This document shows, piece by piece, positions 49,906 through 58,644 of a DNA stretch of 64,000 nucleotides. A program made the translations under genes and the position numbers. The stretch comes from Pelorhabdus rhamnosifermentans. Lineage in GTDB: Bacteria > Bacillota > Negativicutes > UMGS1260. Location: the NCBI RefSeq assembly GCF_018835585.1, contig NZ_JAHGVE010000008.1, positions 124,001 to 188,000 of the forward strand, in the 5' to 3' direction. The stretch's first letter is position 1; each line of letters opens with the position of its first letter. Under the pieces are notes generated by a model that did no database searches, was not told the origin of the DNA, and was given only the letters and a program-made list of their open reading frames with translations.

Positions 49906-51408
49906 GTGGCTCAGAATTTAATGGCAAAGCAGTTGCAGACATCTAATGATCACATTACAACGAAACGGTTATTTTGGTTAGTTCTTGGTTTTGCAGTCAT
50001 GATGGGAATTGCCTTTTCTCCAATTGCAGCAGGTTTATCAACAGCGGGACAACGTGTTTTAGGTGTGTTGGCTTTTGCTGTTATTATGTGGGTAACGGAA
50101 GCTGTTTCTTATCCAGTCAGCGCGGTAGGGATTATTTTATTTTTACTTTTTTTCTTGGGATTTTCTCCAATTAAGGGAGTTGAGGGGCCGCTATTAGGAA
50201 CAGCCAAGGCAATTCCTATTGCTTTGAGCGGGTTCGTTAATCCAGGTTGGGTTTTGGTTGCCGCAGGGTTGTTTATTGCGGGTTCAATTTTGACAACGGG
50301 CTTGGAAAAACGGATTGCTCTGAATATTTTGCGAGTTGTGGGGACGAAAACGAATAGTGTATTTGCTGGTATGATTCTCGTTATGGTGGTACTAGATTTT
50401 CTTATTCCTTCGATTACAGCACGGGCTGCAACGATGACACCTATTGCCATGGGATTAATTGCTGCGTTTGGTGTTGATCCGAAAAGTGTATTTGCTCGTA
50501 ATTTGTTAGTTTGTATTGCAATTTCATCTTCAATATCCGGGATTGGGGTTTTAACGGCAGGAGCACCGAATCCTGTGGCTCTTTCATTCATTTCCGGCGT
50601 GTTAAAACATCCCATTTCTTGGGGTGAGTGGCTGATATATGGCATGCCGTTTTGTATCGTCTTGCTGATTGTTTTATATTTTTTGATTACTCGATTAAAT
50701 AAGTTTGAATTTAGCGAAATACCTGGAGGAAATGAGGCAATTGCTAAGGCGTTAAGCGATCTTGGGCCGATGAGTACTAAGGAGAAAAAGATATCTGTAA
50801 TATTTTTTATTACGATTTTATTGTGGGCTACGGAGTCCATTCATAAAATAGACGCCAATACGGTATCCATCTTAGCGGTTTTCTTGATGTTATTCCCAAG
50901 TATTGGAGTGACAAATTGGAAAGAAGTCGCGAGTAAGGTGGATTGGGGTACTATTTTATTGTTTGGTGCGGGTATTTCATTAGGTGAGGCAATGCTAAAA
51001 TCCGGTTCAGCTATTTGGTTGGCCAAAACTTGTTTGGGAGGGCTGGGATTAGGTTCGTTAGCTCCTACAATTATGATGGTTATTATTGCTTGTGCGCTAT
51101 TGGTAATTCGGTTTGCTTTTGCCAGTATTACATCTTCAACAGCTGCTCTTGTTCCAACTGTCTTAGGTTTTTTAGTTAGCTTGAATAATCCCAATTTACC
51201 GATGTGGGGGATGACTTTAATCGCAACTTATACTGTCTATTTTGCGTTTATACTTCCAGTTAATTCACCGCAGGCAATGATTCCTTACGCTACAGATACT
51301 TTTGAAGTAAAAGATATGGCTAAGATAGGAATTCCTCTTACGATTATATCGTTAGGTGTCTTGGTTCTCTTTATCTTTACTTATTGGCACTGGCTGGGTC
51401 TGGTCTAG
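49906..51408 (+). CDS. DASS/SLC13-family anion (dicarboxylate) transporter
   Basis: 500 residues from GTG 49906 (SD GGAGGAG); an ATG two bases earlier is out of frame. It has 11-12 membrane helices and DASS traits: MWVTEAVSYPVSA near helix 2-3, LDFLIPSITARAATMTPI, and a C-terminal repeat with FAFASITSSTAALVP and LPVNSPQAMIPYAT. It imports di- or tricarboxylates or sulfate with sodium. The regulator opposite carries a ligand-binding RCK_C domain. Confidence 0.9.
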   Translation: MAQNLMAKQLQTSNDHITTKRLFWLVLGFAVMMGIAFSPIAAGLSTAGQRVLGVLAFAVIMWVTEAVSYPVSAVGIILFLLFFLGFSPIKGVEGPLLGTAKAIPIALSGFVNPGWVLVAAGLFIAGSILTTGLEKRIALNILRVVGTKTNSVFAGMILVMVVLDFLIPSITARAATMTPIAMGLIAAFGVDPKSVFARNLLVCIAISSSISGIGVLTAGAPNPVALSFISGVLKHPISWGEWLIYGMPFCIVLLIVLYFLITRLNKFEFSEIPGGNEAIAKALSDLGPMSTKEKKISVIFFITILLWATESIHKIDANTVSILAVFLMLFPSIGVTNWKEVASKVDWGTILLFGAGISLGEAMLKSGSAIWLAKTCLGGLGLGSLAPTIMMVIIACALLVIRFAFASITSSTAALVPTVLGFLVSLNNPNLPMWGMTLIATYTVYFAFILPVNSPQAMIPYATDTFEVKDMAKIGIPLTIISLGVLVLFIFTYWHWLGLV

Positions 51409-51417
51409 TATAAAAAG

Positions 51418-51454
51418 AGTTCCTGCTAAGTAATTTTGCTTTGCAGGAACTTTG
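51418..51454 (+). terminator. rho-independent terminator
   Basis: AGTTCCTGC pairs with GCAGGAACT around a 16-nt loop, followed by TTG and T-poor sequence. It lies 10 bp after the transporter. Confidence 0.6.
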
Positions 51455-51544
51455 AATACAATGGATATAGATTTTACGATATGAATTCATTTTGCATAAT
51501 TTTAGTTTTGATAAAGATAAGTTAGGAAGGAAATCTCTCTTAAT

Positions 51545-52291
51545 ATGAAAAAATCTTTTATTCCAATCACACTATTCATTCTTATATTCCATCTACTAGT
51601 TCATGGTCATACGTTATTGGCAATGGCCCAGAAAGATGAACAAAAAGCTTATCTTTGGGCGAATGATTTAAGTCGAAAACCTGAAGATCCAGCCTATTTA
51701 AGTCTTTATTATCGATTTAGAAAAACGTATTTTTCCATTGAGCCTCATGCAGTGCAACCTATCGTCTTTTTAGGCGATAGTATTACCGATGATGGTGATT
51801 GGTCAAAGTTATTTCCCGGTGAGCCAGTTGAAAATAGAGGAATTGGCGGTGATACCACCACCGGCGTTTTAAATCGTCTTGATCAAGTCATTGAATTAAA
51901 ACCTTCCCGGATTTTCTTAATGATTGGAACAAATGATCTTTGTTTTAATCGATCCGTTGCGGATACCGTTACGAATTATCGTTATATTCTTACTCGCCTT
52001 CATTCGGAATTACCAGACACACCGATTTACATCCAAAGTGTACTACCTTTTAATGATGAAATTTTTCCTTCAAGAAATTTGCGTACGAACGATAATATCA
52101 GACAATTAAACATTGAAATCCAGAAATTAGCGAAACAATACCATTATTTGTATATCAATTTAACAGCTGCCGTTACCGATTCGAATGGCAGATTATTTTC
52201 TCAATATACAAGTGATGGCTTACACCTTAACGAAGAGGCTTATTTGATTTGGCGTGACCAGATTAAACAATGGGTGAAACCGTTGCCGTGA
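51545..52291 (+). CDS. SGNH/GDSL-family secreted hydrolase
   Basis: 248 residues with a signal peptide (hydrophobic 7-28, cut near LAMA). SGNH blocks: IVFLGDSITDDGDW (Ser), ENRGIGGDTTTG (Gly), LMIGTNDLCF (Asn) and SDGLHLNEEAYLIW (Asp and His). Likely an esterase or platelet-activating-factor acetylhydrolase-like enzyme acting on cell-surface esters. No operon partner. Confidence 0.88.
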   Translation: MKKSFIPITLFILIFHLLVHGHTLLAMAQKDEQKAYLWANDLSRKPEDPAYLSLYYRFRKTYFSIEPHAVQPIVFLGDSITDDGDWSKLFPGEPVENRGIGGDTTTGVLNRLDQVIELKPSRIFLMIGTNDLCFNRSVADTVTNYRYILTRLHSELPDTPIYIQSVLPFNDEIFPSRNLRTNDNIRQLNIEIQKLAKQYHYLYINLTAAVTDSNGRLFSQYTSDGLHLNEEAYLIWRDQIKQWVKPLP

Positions 52292-52377
52292 TTTTATTAC
52301 TTTGAATGTTGCCAGCGTATTTTTGTTAGTAACAAGAAAACTATTTCTTGTTAAGGAAATGTCTACAAACTTGTAGG

Positions 52378-53067
52378 CTAAGATTTTTGTAACAGACGCT
52401 GTTGAATGATTTGGACAAGGTTGCTGACTACCCAATACAAACCAAGTCCGGCAGGAAAGTTGAGGGTCATATAGCCGATAAAAAAAGGCATGGCCAGCAG
52501 CATCATTTTGTTTTGTTTGTTGGAAGCATCAGTTGTCATGCTTTGCGAGGACAGATACGTGGTCAAAGCCGCCAAGATTGGAAGAATATAAAGATGATCA
52601 CTTTCTGACAGATTGTTGATCCAGAGAAAACCAGGATGGCTCACGTAGCTATAATTTCGCAAGGCATAGAACATTCCACTTAAAATGGGCATTTGCAAGA
52701 GTAATGGTAAGCAGCCGGCCAGAGGATTAATGCCTGTCTCCTTATATAAATTGGATACTGCTTTTTGTTGAGCTTCTTTATTATTTTTGTATTTTTCTTG
52801 CAAGGCTTTTAATTTGGGACTTAATTCTTTCATGGCTTTCATAGATTTCATTTGTTTGGCTGTTAAGGGAAATAATAGGGCCTTAATAACGAGGGTGAAT
52901 AGAATAATGGCTATGCCATAATTGGGGAAACCTAAATTTACTGTAATGTTATAAAAAAGAGTAACTAGCGATTGTATGAATTCAATAATGTAATCAAACA
53001 AAAAATTCACGTCCTTTATATGCAATAAAATCGGTTGTCCAGAAAAAAGGTATTCGACGACAAACAA
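52378..53067 (-). CDS. yidC: YidC/Oxa1-family membrane insertase
   Basis: 229 residues starting at TTG 53067. The Oxa1 core is complete: NYGIAIILFTLVIKALLFPLTAKQM, the cytoplasmic coiled hairpin (MKAMKELSPKLKALQEKYK), INPLAGCLPLLLQMPI, and FPAGLGLYWVVSNLVQ. The basic membrane-groove Lys/Arg equivalent is in IKALLFP. It stands apart from the usual rpmH-rnpA-yidC locus, so it is likely a second, specialised copy. Its start lies in a hairpin, see 53061. Confidence 0.9.
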   Translation of the reverse strand: MFVVEYLFSGQPILLHIKDVNFLFDYIIEFIQSLVTLFYNITVNLGFPNYGIAIILFTLVIKALLFPLTAKQMKSMKAMKELSPKLKALQEKYKNNKEAQQKAVSNLYKETGINPLAGCLPLLLQMPILSGMFYALRNYSYVSHPGFLWINNLSESDHLYILPILAALTTYLSSQSMTTDASNKQNKMMLLAMPFFIGYMTLNFPAGLGLYWVVSNLVQIIQQRLLQKS

Positions 53068-53099
53068 GCAACTCCTTTATTATTAAAGTTGTTTGTTTG
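53061..53099 (-). promoter_or_regulatory. hairpin enclosing SD and start of yidC
   Basis: CAAACAAGCAACT (53061-53073) is nearly complementary to AGTTGTTTGTTTG (53087-53099), 12 of 13. In the leftward mRNA the SD AAAGGAG is in the loop and the TTG start in the stem, so translation could be structure controlled. Confidence 0.5.
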
Positions 53100-53206
53100 A
53101 AAAATAACGATAATATGGATCATAATAGAAAATAGTAGACAAGTCCTGAATCTATATCTAGATTGAGTTTAATTAGGCTAGGATCAGATTAAATGAGGAG
53201 GTTTCT

Positions 53207-54325
53207 ATGATGAAAAAAGGTTTTACATATTATGTCGTTGTTGTTCTTGTTGGAATTATGTTTGGAGCAAGTATTATGGTAGGTTGTAGCGGGCGCTTTT
53301 TTGCCAAGCCGAATTCACAAGAAACCTCGCAAATTGCTAATTTAAATCAGCCCGTCAATATGGCAGGAGTTTCAGATGCTCGTAATACGGCTATTGTTCG
53401 AGCGGCTCAAGCGGTGGCTCCAGCTGTTGTAGGCATTACCAATAAATCATATGCCCGCGACTATTTTAATCGCAAGGTTGTCCAAAAAGGGGAAGGCTCT
53501 GGCGTCATTATTGATTCCAATGGCTATATTGCGACAAATAATCATGTTGTCGATGGTGCCCAGGAATTGGTTGTTTCTCTGCCGGATGGACGGACTTTTA
53601 CGGGTAAGGTTCTTGGTGCTGATCCTGCAACAGATTTAGCAGTTGTAAAAATTGATGCCACAGGATTACCTGCTGCAACGTTAGGCGACTCGGACGGATT
53701 ATTAGTTGGTGAGCCAGCGATTGCAATTGGCAATCCACTAGGCCTGGAGTTTCAAGGCAGTGTAACAGTGGGGGTGATTAGTGCGCTTAATCGTTCCATT
53801 GAAATTGGTGAGCGAAAATTCAAACTGATTCAAACAGATGCCGCCATTAATCCGGGCAATTCCGGCGGTGCTCTTGTCAATGCTGATGGCGTTGTGATTG
53901 GTATTAATAGTGCTAAAATTTCTGATACAGGTGTAGAAGGTATCGGGTTTTCCATTCCTATTAATGCGGCACGGCCAATTTTGCAATCCATTATTGAGAA
54001 AGGCCATGTTGTACGGGCTTATTTAGGTGTTGGCGTACTTGATAAAGAGACGGCACCGAAATATGGCTATACCTTAAATATTGACAATGGTATTTATGTT
54101 GTCAATGTGACCATCGGCAGTCCGGCAGCTAAGGCAGGTATTAAGCCAGGCGATATTATTACGAAGGTTGCAGGCAATGCAATTAATTCTGTACCTGATT
54201 TACGGTCGTTTCTTGACGGTCAAAATGTCGGCTCAAAGGTTGATGTAGAATTTATTCGTGACGATCAGCCCAGTACAGTCAGTGTATTGCTGGAAGAAAT
54301 GCCGACTCAGGCTCTAGAACATTAA
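53207..54325 (+). CDS. HtrA/DegP-type serine protease with PDZ domain
   Basis: 372 residues, start ATG 53207 or 53210 (SD GAGGAGG). N-terminal signal with lipobox-like SIMVGC. Trypsin-like domain: ATNNHVVDGAQE (His), DPATDLAVVKID (Asp), INPGNSGGALVN (Ser). One PDZ domain from about residue 265 (YLGVGVLDKETAPKYG ... AGIKPGDIITKVAG). It degrades misfolded envelope proteins. The yidC gene opposite also serves the envelope. Confidence 0.92.
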   Translation: MMKKGFTYYVVVVLVGIMFGASIMVGCSGRFFAKPNSQETSQIANLNQPVNMAGVSDARNTAIVRAAQAVAPAVVGITNKSYARDYFNRKVVQKGEGSGVIIDSNGYIATNNHVVDGAQELVVSLPDGRTFTGKVLGADPATDLAVVKIDATGLPAATLGDSDGLLVGEPAIAIGNPLGLEFQGSVTVGVISALNRSIEIGERKFKLIQTDAAINPGNSGGALVNADGVVIGINSAKISDTGVEGIGFSIPINAARPILQSIIEKGHVVRAYLGVGVLDKETAPKYGYTLNIDNGIYVVNVTIGSPAAKAGIKPGDIITKVAGNAINSVPDLRSFLDGQNVGSKVDVEFIRDDQPSTVSVLLEEMPTQALEH

Positions 54326-54340
54326 ATTGCGGAATCCTAG

Positions 54341-54390
54341 TATTGAGCAGACTATTGTTTAATAAACGATGGTCTGCTCAATAAAGTATT
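54341..54390 (+). terminator. rho-independent terminator
   Basis: ATTGAGCAGAC pairs with GTCTGCTCAAT, with extended inner pairing (GTTTA/TAAAC), followed by AAAGTATTTT. It lies 15 bp after the protease gene. Confidence 0.75.
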
Positions 54391-54497
54391 TTACTTACCA
54401 AGACCAAGGTGTGTTTTTACTTATAGGGTTCCATTATAATCATTGACAGTATAAGGTGGAACGGGATATTCAAAATTGATTGAACGGAAGTGGAAAA

Positions 54498-56531
54498 ATG
54501 AAAGTAAAAAACATTCAAACCAAGCTACTAATTACCTTATTGCCACTTGTTTTTTTGATAATGGGTGTGCTCTCTGGGGTTAGCTATTATTTTTCGCAGC
54601 AATCCTTGGCAAAAAGTATCAATCAAACAGCCAGGGCAGTGGGAACTGACTATGGCAATCGAGTGCAAGGGGACATACGACTTATGATGTCGGAACTGGA
54701 GGACTTAGCTAGTAACCAAAGCGTTCGTACAGGTATCGAAAAAGATCAGATTATTGAAATTATGGCAGAAGCGCAAAAACGACTAGGTACTTTTGATGCC
54801 ATTGTTTTTGTTTCTCCCAATGGTGAAGGTGTTAACAGCATGGGAATAACGAATTCATACGGTGATCGCGACTATTTAAAGAAAGTTATTGTAACCAAGA
54901 AACCCTATGTCTCAAATCCATTAGTTTCTAAGTCAACCGGAAAATTGGCTGTAGTATTAGCAGTGCCAGTGAAAAATAAGGATCAGTTGACAGGGGTGCT
55001 GGTAGGGACTTTTTCATTAGATAGATTGACTGCTATGATCAAAGAACTGAAATTTTTAGACAATGGTTACGGTCAGATATCCGACGCATCAGGCATGGTT
55101 ATTGCCCATCCCAAAAGTCCTGAAGTCGTCGGTAAATTGAACCTTCTCGAAAAAAAGATCAATCCTAAACTTAAGATGCAACAGACCGAACTCGATGACC
55201 GTCTAATTAATTTGGTTAAGACGGCAAGTGAATCTGATAAACAGACGGAGGGAGAATATGTCTTTGTTGACGGCATTACGAGAACCGCTGTATGTACGCC
55301 AGTTGACCTGCCAGGTGATCAGCGATGGGTTATGTCGGTGGCAGTGCACAAAGTAGAAGCTACTCGGGAAACTGATATATTGGGGCATACGATGCTTATT
55401 CTTTGCATTTTATGTTTAATCATCGCTGCCGTAGCAATTGTAATTATAGCTAAACGGTTTTCTAAACCTATTTCATTGATTCGGGACGAATGCCTGCTCT
55501 TGGCTCAGGGGGATTTGAGAGAGCGCGAAGCAAAGGTTTCTTCAGAAGATGAAATAGGCCAATTGGCGAAAGGGTTCCAGGAGATGAGAAGAAATTTGCG
55601 TGAACTTGTCGCGAAGGTGCACTCCCAATCGGAGCAACTCGCGGCTTCTTCTGAAGAATTGACAGCTAGTTCAGAGCAGTCGGCTCAGGTTGTAACGCAA
55701 GTAGCCGAATCAATTAGCGATGTGGCACACGGCGCAGAAAAGCAATTGAATGCAGTAGGCGAAGCATCTTCTGTGGTAGAACAGATGTCAGTTGGTATCC
55801 AACAAGTAGCTGCTAGTGCCAATCAGGCAGCCAGTAATTCATCTCAAGCCGCTGGAAAGGCAATCGATGGTGATAAATCTGTGGAGAAGGCTGTCAGTCA
55901 AATGGCTCATATTGAACAGACTGTCAACAATTCCGCACAGGTCATTGCTAAGTTAGGTGAGAGATCTAAAGAAATAGGGCAGATTGTCGATGCGATATCC
56001 GGGATCGCTGGGCAAACAAATTTATTGGCGCTTAACGCTGCTATTGAGGCCGCAAGAGCGGGCGAACAGGGCAGAGGGTTTGCCGTTGTGGCCGAAGAAG
56101 TCCGTAAGCTTGCGGAACAATCCCAAGAGGCGGCAAAACAAATTGCCACACTGATTGGTGAAATTCAAGGGGACACCGATAAAGCCGTTGTTGCTATGGA
56201 TGAAGGTACCCGTGAGGTTAAAGTGGGGACAGAGGTTGTCACTACGGCAGGCCGTGCATTTAAGGAAATTGCGAAACTGGTAACGCAAGTAGCTGAACAA
56301 GTAAAGGAGATTTCAGCTGCTATTCAGCAGATGGCTAGTGGGAGTCAACAGATTGTTGCATCGGTAAAGGAAATCGACGGGCACAGTAAAGCGGCTGTTG
56401 GGAAAACACAAACGGTGTCCGCAGCAACAGAGGAGCAATCGGCATCTATGGAAGAAATCGCCTCATCCAGCCAGAGTCTTGCCAAGCTGGCCCAGGATCT
56501 TCAGGAAGCTGTCAGTAAGTTTCGTGTTTAG
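54498..56531 (+). CDS. methyl-accepting chemotaxis protein
   Basis: ATG 54498 (SD GGAAGTGG) is preferred to TTG 54480. 677 residues: first membrane helix 13-33, extracytoplasmic dCache-type sensor (about 34-295, [20 protein letters not shown]), second helix about 298-320, HAMP, and a signalling domain with the hairpin tip [20 protein letters not shown] then [20 protein letters not shown]. Ligand unknown. No che genes nearby. Confidence 0.93.
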   Translation: MKVKNIQTKLLITLLPLVFLIMGVLSGVSYYFSQQSLAKSINQTARAVGTDYGNRVQGDIRLMMSELEDLASNQSVRTGIEKDQIIEIMAEAQKRLGTFDAIVFVSPNGEGVNSMGITNSYGDRDYLKKVIVTKKPYVSNPLVSKSTGKLAVVLAVPVKNKDQLTGVLVGTFSLDRLTAMIKELKFLDNGYGQISDASGMVIAHPKSPEVVGKLNLLEKKINPKLKMQQTELDDRLINLVKTASESDKQTEGEYVFVDGITRTAVCTPVDLPGDQRWVMSVAVHKVEATRETDILGHTMLILCILCLIIAAVAIVIIAKRFSKPISLIRDECLLLAQGDLREREAKVSSEDEIGQLAKGFQEMRRNLRELVAKVHSQSEQLAASSEELTASSEQSAQVVTQVAESISDVAHGAEKQLNAVGEASSVVEQMSVGIQQVAASANQAASNSSQAAGKAIDGDKSVEKAVSQMAHIEQTVNNSAQVIAKLGERSKEIGQIVDAISGIAGQTNLLALNAAIEAARAGEQGRGFAVVAEEVRKLAEQSQEAAKQIATLIGEIQGDTDKAVVAMDEGTREVKVGTEVVTTAGRAFKEIAKLVTQVAEQVKEISAAIQQMASGSQQIVASVKEIDGHSKAAVGKTQTVSAATEEQSASMEEIASSSQSLAKLAQDLQEAVSKFRV

Positions 56532-56592
56532 TATTTGTATGAAAGGATGAGTGATATATTGTGGCCTGAGTCATGTAAAGTTTTTAGAACAA

Positions 56593-56988
56593 TCATGGGG
56601 CTATTTGAAATCCGTATTGCTGAAATACTTTCATTCCAGCTGAACTGGTGAGATAATTTAAAAATTCCTGGACAGCTTCAGGTTGTCGGGAATTTTTTAA
56701 GATGACACCAGGAAATATGATTGGCGTATGAGAATCAGGTGGTGCAGTTGCCACGCTGGTTACGTTGTCGCTTGTAGCGGCCACTGTGGAAAATACGATT
56801 CCGGCATCTGCGCCATATTGACCTGCCGGAACTGTTTCCGGCTCACCAAGGCCATAATGGATTACACTGTTATGGGTTAAATCATTAAAGCTTTTTAGGC
56901 CTAACGATGAGTTTTTAGGAACAATTAATACCAGTTTATTACTGACAAGGTTTTTGCGGGTAGCAGCATCAATTAAATTTTTCTTGCA
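56593..56988 (-). pseudogene. modA remnant in duplicated block
   Basis: The sequence matches the modA gene at 44456 but lacks about 105 bp in the middle (joined at about 56813) and is cut off near 56988, where it fuses to the upstream region of the C_GCAxxG gene. The C-terminal reading SDNVTSVATAPPDSHTPIIF ... FQIAP is clear. No function expected. Confidence 0.85.
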
Positions 56989-57165
56989 TAGTGTTTATAG
57001 TTGATTATTCTAGTTGAAACGTCTATACTGTAAATGAGCATATGTTCAAAAAAGAAATTCGTTTATTGGAAATAAGCTGTTTGGAATGATTGTAAGATTA
57101 GGGTTGTTAGAGAAAATGTGCTAAGATACTTGTTTATCTGGATTTATGAGAGAGGGGATAAAAAA

Positions 57166-57606
57166 ATGAGCACAACGGAGTATTCATCTGATGTTAAGCA
57201 GCTAGCAGGTCAGTATTTTAAAGAAGGTTATAATTGCGCAGAAGCCGTATTACGTGCTTTTAGAAAAGAACTTGACCTTGATTTAAGTGATGAAGCATTG
57301 AAAGTCGGGACTGGATTTGGTGGTGGGATAGGACATGCGGGATGTGTTTGCGGGGCTTTAGCTGCATCCGTCATGGTGCTGGGTATTTTGCAAGGACGCG
57401 TAAATACTCGTCAGAGTTTGGCACCTATTTATAATATAAACGAAGAGTTTCACCGTAGATTTAGTGAAAAATTTGGCGGATCGTGTTGCCGTGTTTTAAA
57501 TCGTTATCCTTTTAATTCTAAGGAACATTTGCGTAATTGTCTAAAGTTGACAGGCAGTACAGCAGAATTATTGATGGAATATATTGAAGAAAAGAAGTTG
57601 CATTGA
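57166..57606 (+). CDS. C_GCAxxG_C_C family protein, copy 2
   Basis: 146 residues from ATG 57166, differing from copy 1 at about eight positions (for example TEYSS for TECSS, and HRRF for HHKF). All family cysteines remain except the N-terminal one replaced by Tyr. It is the only gene intact in both copies of the duplicated block. Function as for copy 1. Confidence 0.88.
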   Translation: MSTTEYSSDVKQLAGQYFKEGYNCAEAVLRAFRKELDLDLSDEALKVGTGFGGGIGHAGCVCGALAASVMVLGILQGRVNTRQSLAPIYNINEEFHRRFSEKFGGSCCRVLNRYPFNSKEHLRNCLKLTGSTAELLMEYIEEKKLH

Positions 57607-57650
57607 CTATGTATCAAAATATCTGAGCCTTTTTCTCTTGAAATATTATT

Positions 57651-57679
57651 AAAAAGCACACTATTGCGTGTGTTTTTTT
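57651..57679 (+). terminator. rho-independent terminator
   Basis: GCACAC-TATTG-CGTGTG followed by seven T, the copy 2 counterpart of 46212-46243. Confidence 0.75.
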
Positions 57680-57835
57680 ATGCCCAAATTAGAAATTTTC
57701 ATTTCACCGAATCAAGCAAATAGGGAGTAACCAACATTGTATTCACCAAATTAGCAAATAATGCTGTAGAGCAAGTAACATCGCAATAGTGTACTGACTG
57801 ATTACTATATTATAAAAGTCTGGCAATTGTTGGAT

Positions 57836-57997
57836 TCTGTATTCTTGAAAGTTATACAGAAGCATGTATAGATGAGGTCAGTATGAAGATGCCAAAGTGC
57901 GTCAGAGGATTGGGGATTTAACTAAGACGATGATTACTATGTTAAGAAAGTGAGAGAAGAAAAATTATATTGGCCCCGGTTTTGCTGGCATCACTAG
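57836..57997 (+). pseudogene. csoR and 4Fe-4S gene scraps
   Basis: 57840-57955 matches the last third of csoR (46735-46842), with a frameshift, and 57970-57990 matches TTGGCCCCGGTTTTGCTGGC from the 4Fe-4S gene (46992). The rest of 57680-58049 has no gene. This is the deleted centre of copy 2. Confidence 0.8.
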
Positions 57998-58049
57998 GGA
58001 GTATTATAAAAAAATTGTAGTGGAAAACATATTGATTATATAGTTTTTA

Positions 58050-58100
58050 TTGTAATTTCATACCTGTTGGTATATACTACAAATGGGCATATGCCCATTT
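58050..58100 (+). promoter_or_regulatory. promoter with perfect 20-bp palindrome, copy 2
   Basis: TTGTAA (58050-58055), 17-bp spacer, TATACT (58073-58078), palindrome AAATGGGCATATGCCCATTT (58081-58100). All elements are identical to copy 1. The operator would lie over the transcription start, so binding should repress. Confidence 0.82.
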
Positions 58101-58113
58101 AGGAGGTGGCTAA

Positions 58114-58605
58114 ATGCCAAGACGACGTTGCTGTGGGTTAGTGGAACAGGAGCCCTGCCACCGTCAGTTTACTCCCCTAGATGCAAATGAAGAAAGGGTA
58201 GTAACCTTATTAGTTGAAGAATTAGAAACTATAAGGTTAAAGAACTTGACTGGAATGGATCAGGCTGCGTGTGCGGCGACCATGGGAGTATCCCGGGCTA
58301 CCTTTCAAAGAATACTCAATGCGGCTAGACAAAAGATTACTTTTGCTCTAGTTGAGGGGTACACTATTATAATACAGGGAGGAACGTATATGGTTAAAAA
58401 TCGCAAGTTCGAATGTCAAGATTGTGGACATATTTGGGAAGTTGAGCCTTGTACTGAAGGCGGTAAGCATGGGTATGAAATTGCTTGCCCGAAGTGTGGT
58501 AGCATGAAGAAAATAAAAATAGGTGAAGATGGTCAAAAACATGTTTGTGGTGGCAATCACCACGGACATGAGCATGGACATGGCGGTGGCTGTTGCGGGC
58601 ATTAA
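58114..58605 (+). CDS. DUF134-family regulator with zinc-ribbon and His/Cys tail
   Basis: 163 residues from ATG 58114 (SD GGAGGTGG). Residues 1-15 contain RRRCCG; about 25-75 form the DUF134 HTH (ELETIRLKNLTGMDQAA, GVSRATFQRILNAAR). From about residue 96 comes a zinc ribbon (FECQDCGHIW ... CPKCGSMKKI) and a tail HHGHEHGHGGGCCGH. The ribbon-tail is nearly identical to the end of the Mrp protein encoded next. An internal SD (AGGGAGGA, 58376-58383) and ATG 58390 precede it. Probably a metal or cluster sensor acting on the palindrome upstream. Confidence 0.85.
   Translation: MPRRRCCGLVEQEPCHRQFTPLDANEERVVTLLVEELETIRLKNLTGMDQAACAATMGVSRATFQRILNAARQKITFALVEGYTIIIQGGTYMVKNRKFECQDCGHIWEVEPCTEGGKHGYEIACPKCGSMKKIKIGEDGQKHVCGGNHHGHEHGHGGGCCGH
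58390..58605 (+). CDS. possible internally initiated zinc-ribbon/His-tail protein
   Basis: ATG 58390 is 6 nt after a strong SD inside the DUF134 gene and in the same frame. It would give a 71-residue free protein MVKNRKFECQDCGH ... CCGH. The same arrangement exists at 59485. Whether it is used cannot be told from sequence. Confidence 0.4.
   Translation: MVKNRKFECQDCGHIWEVEPCTEGGKHGYEIACPKCGSMKKIKIGEDGQKHVCGGNHHGHEHGHGGGCCGH
58399..58605. repeat. 207-bp direct repeat, copy 1 (copy 2 at 59494-59700)
   Basis: The two copies differ at only about seven positions over 207 bp, including silent ones, and encode the zinc-ribbon/His-tail module at the end of two unrelated proteins. This points to recent duplication or gene conversion. 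Confidence 0.9.
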
Positions 58606-58644
58606 ATATAAGTAACTTTCTGAAGGGGAAAGGGAGATAGTAAA

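Noticed and set aside
50109-51194. Leftward frames of 117 and 243 codons
   Set aside because: Antisense shadows of the anion transporter.
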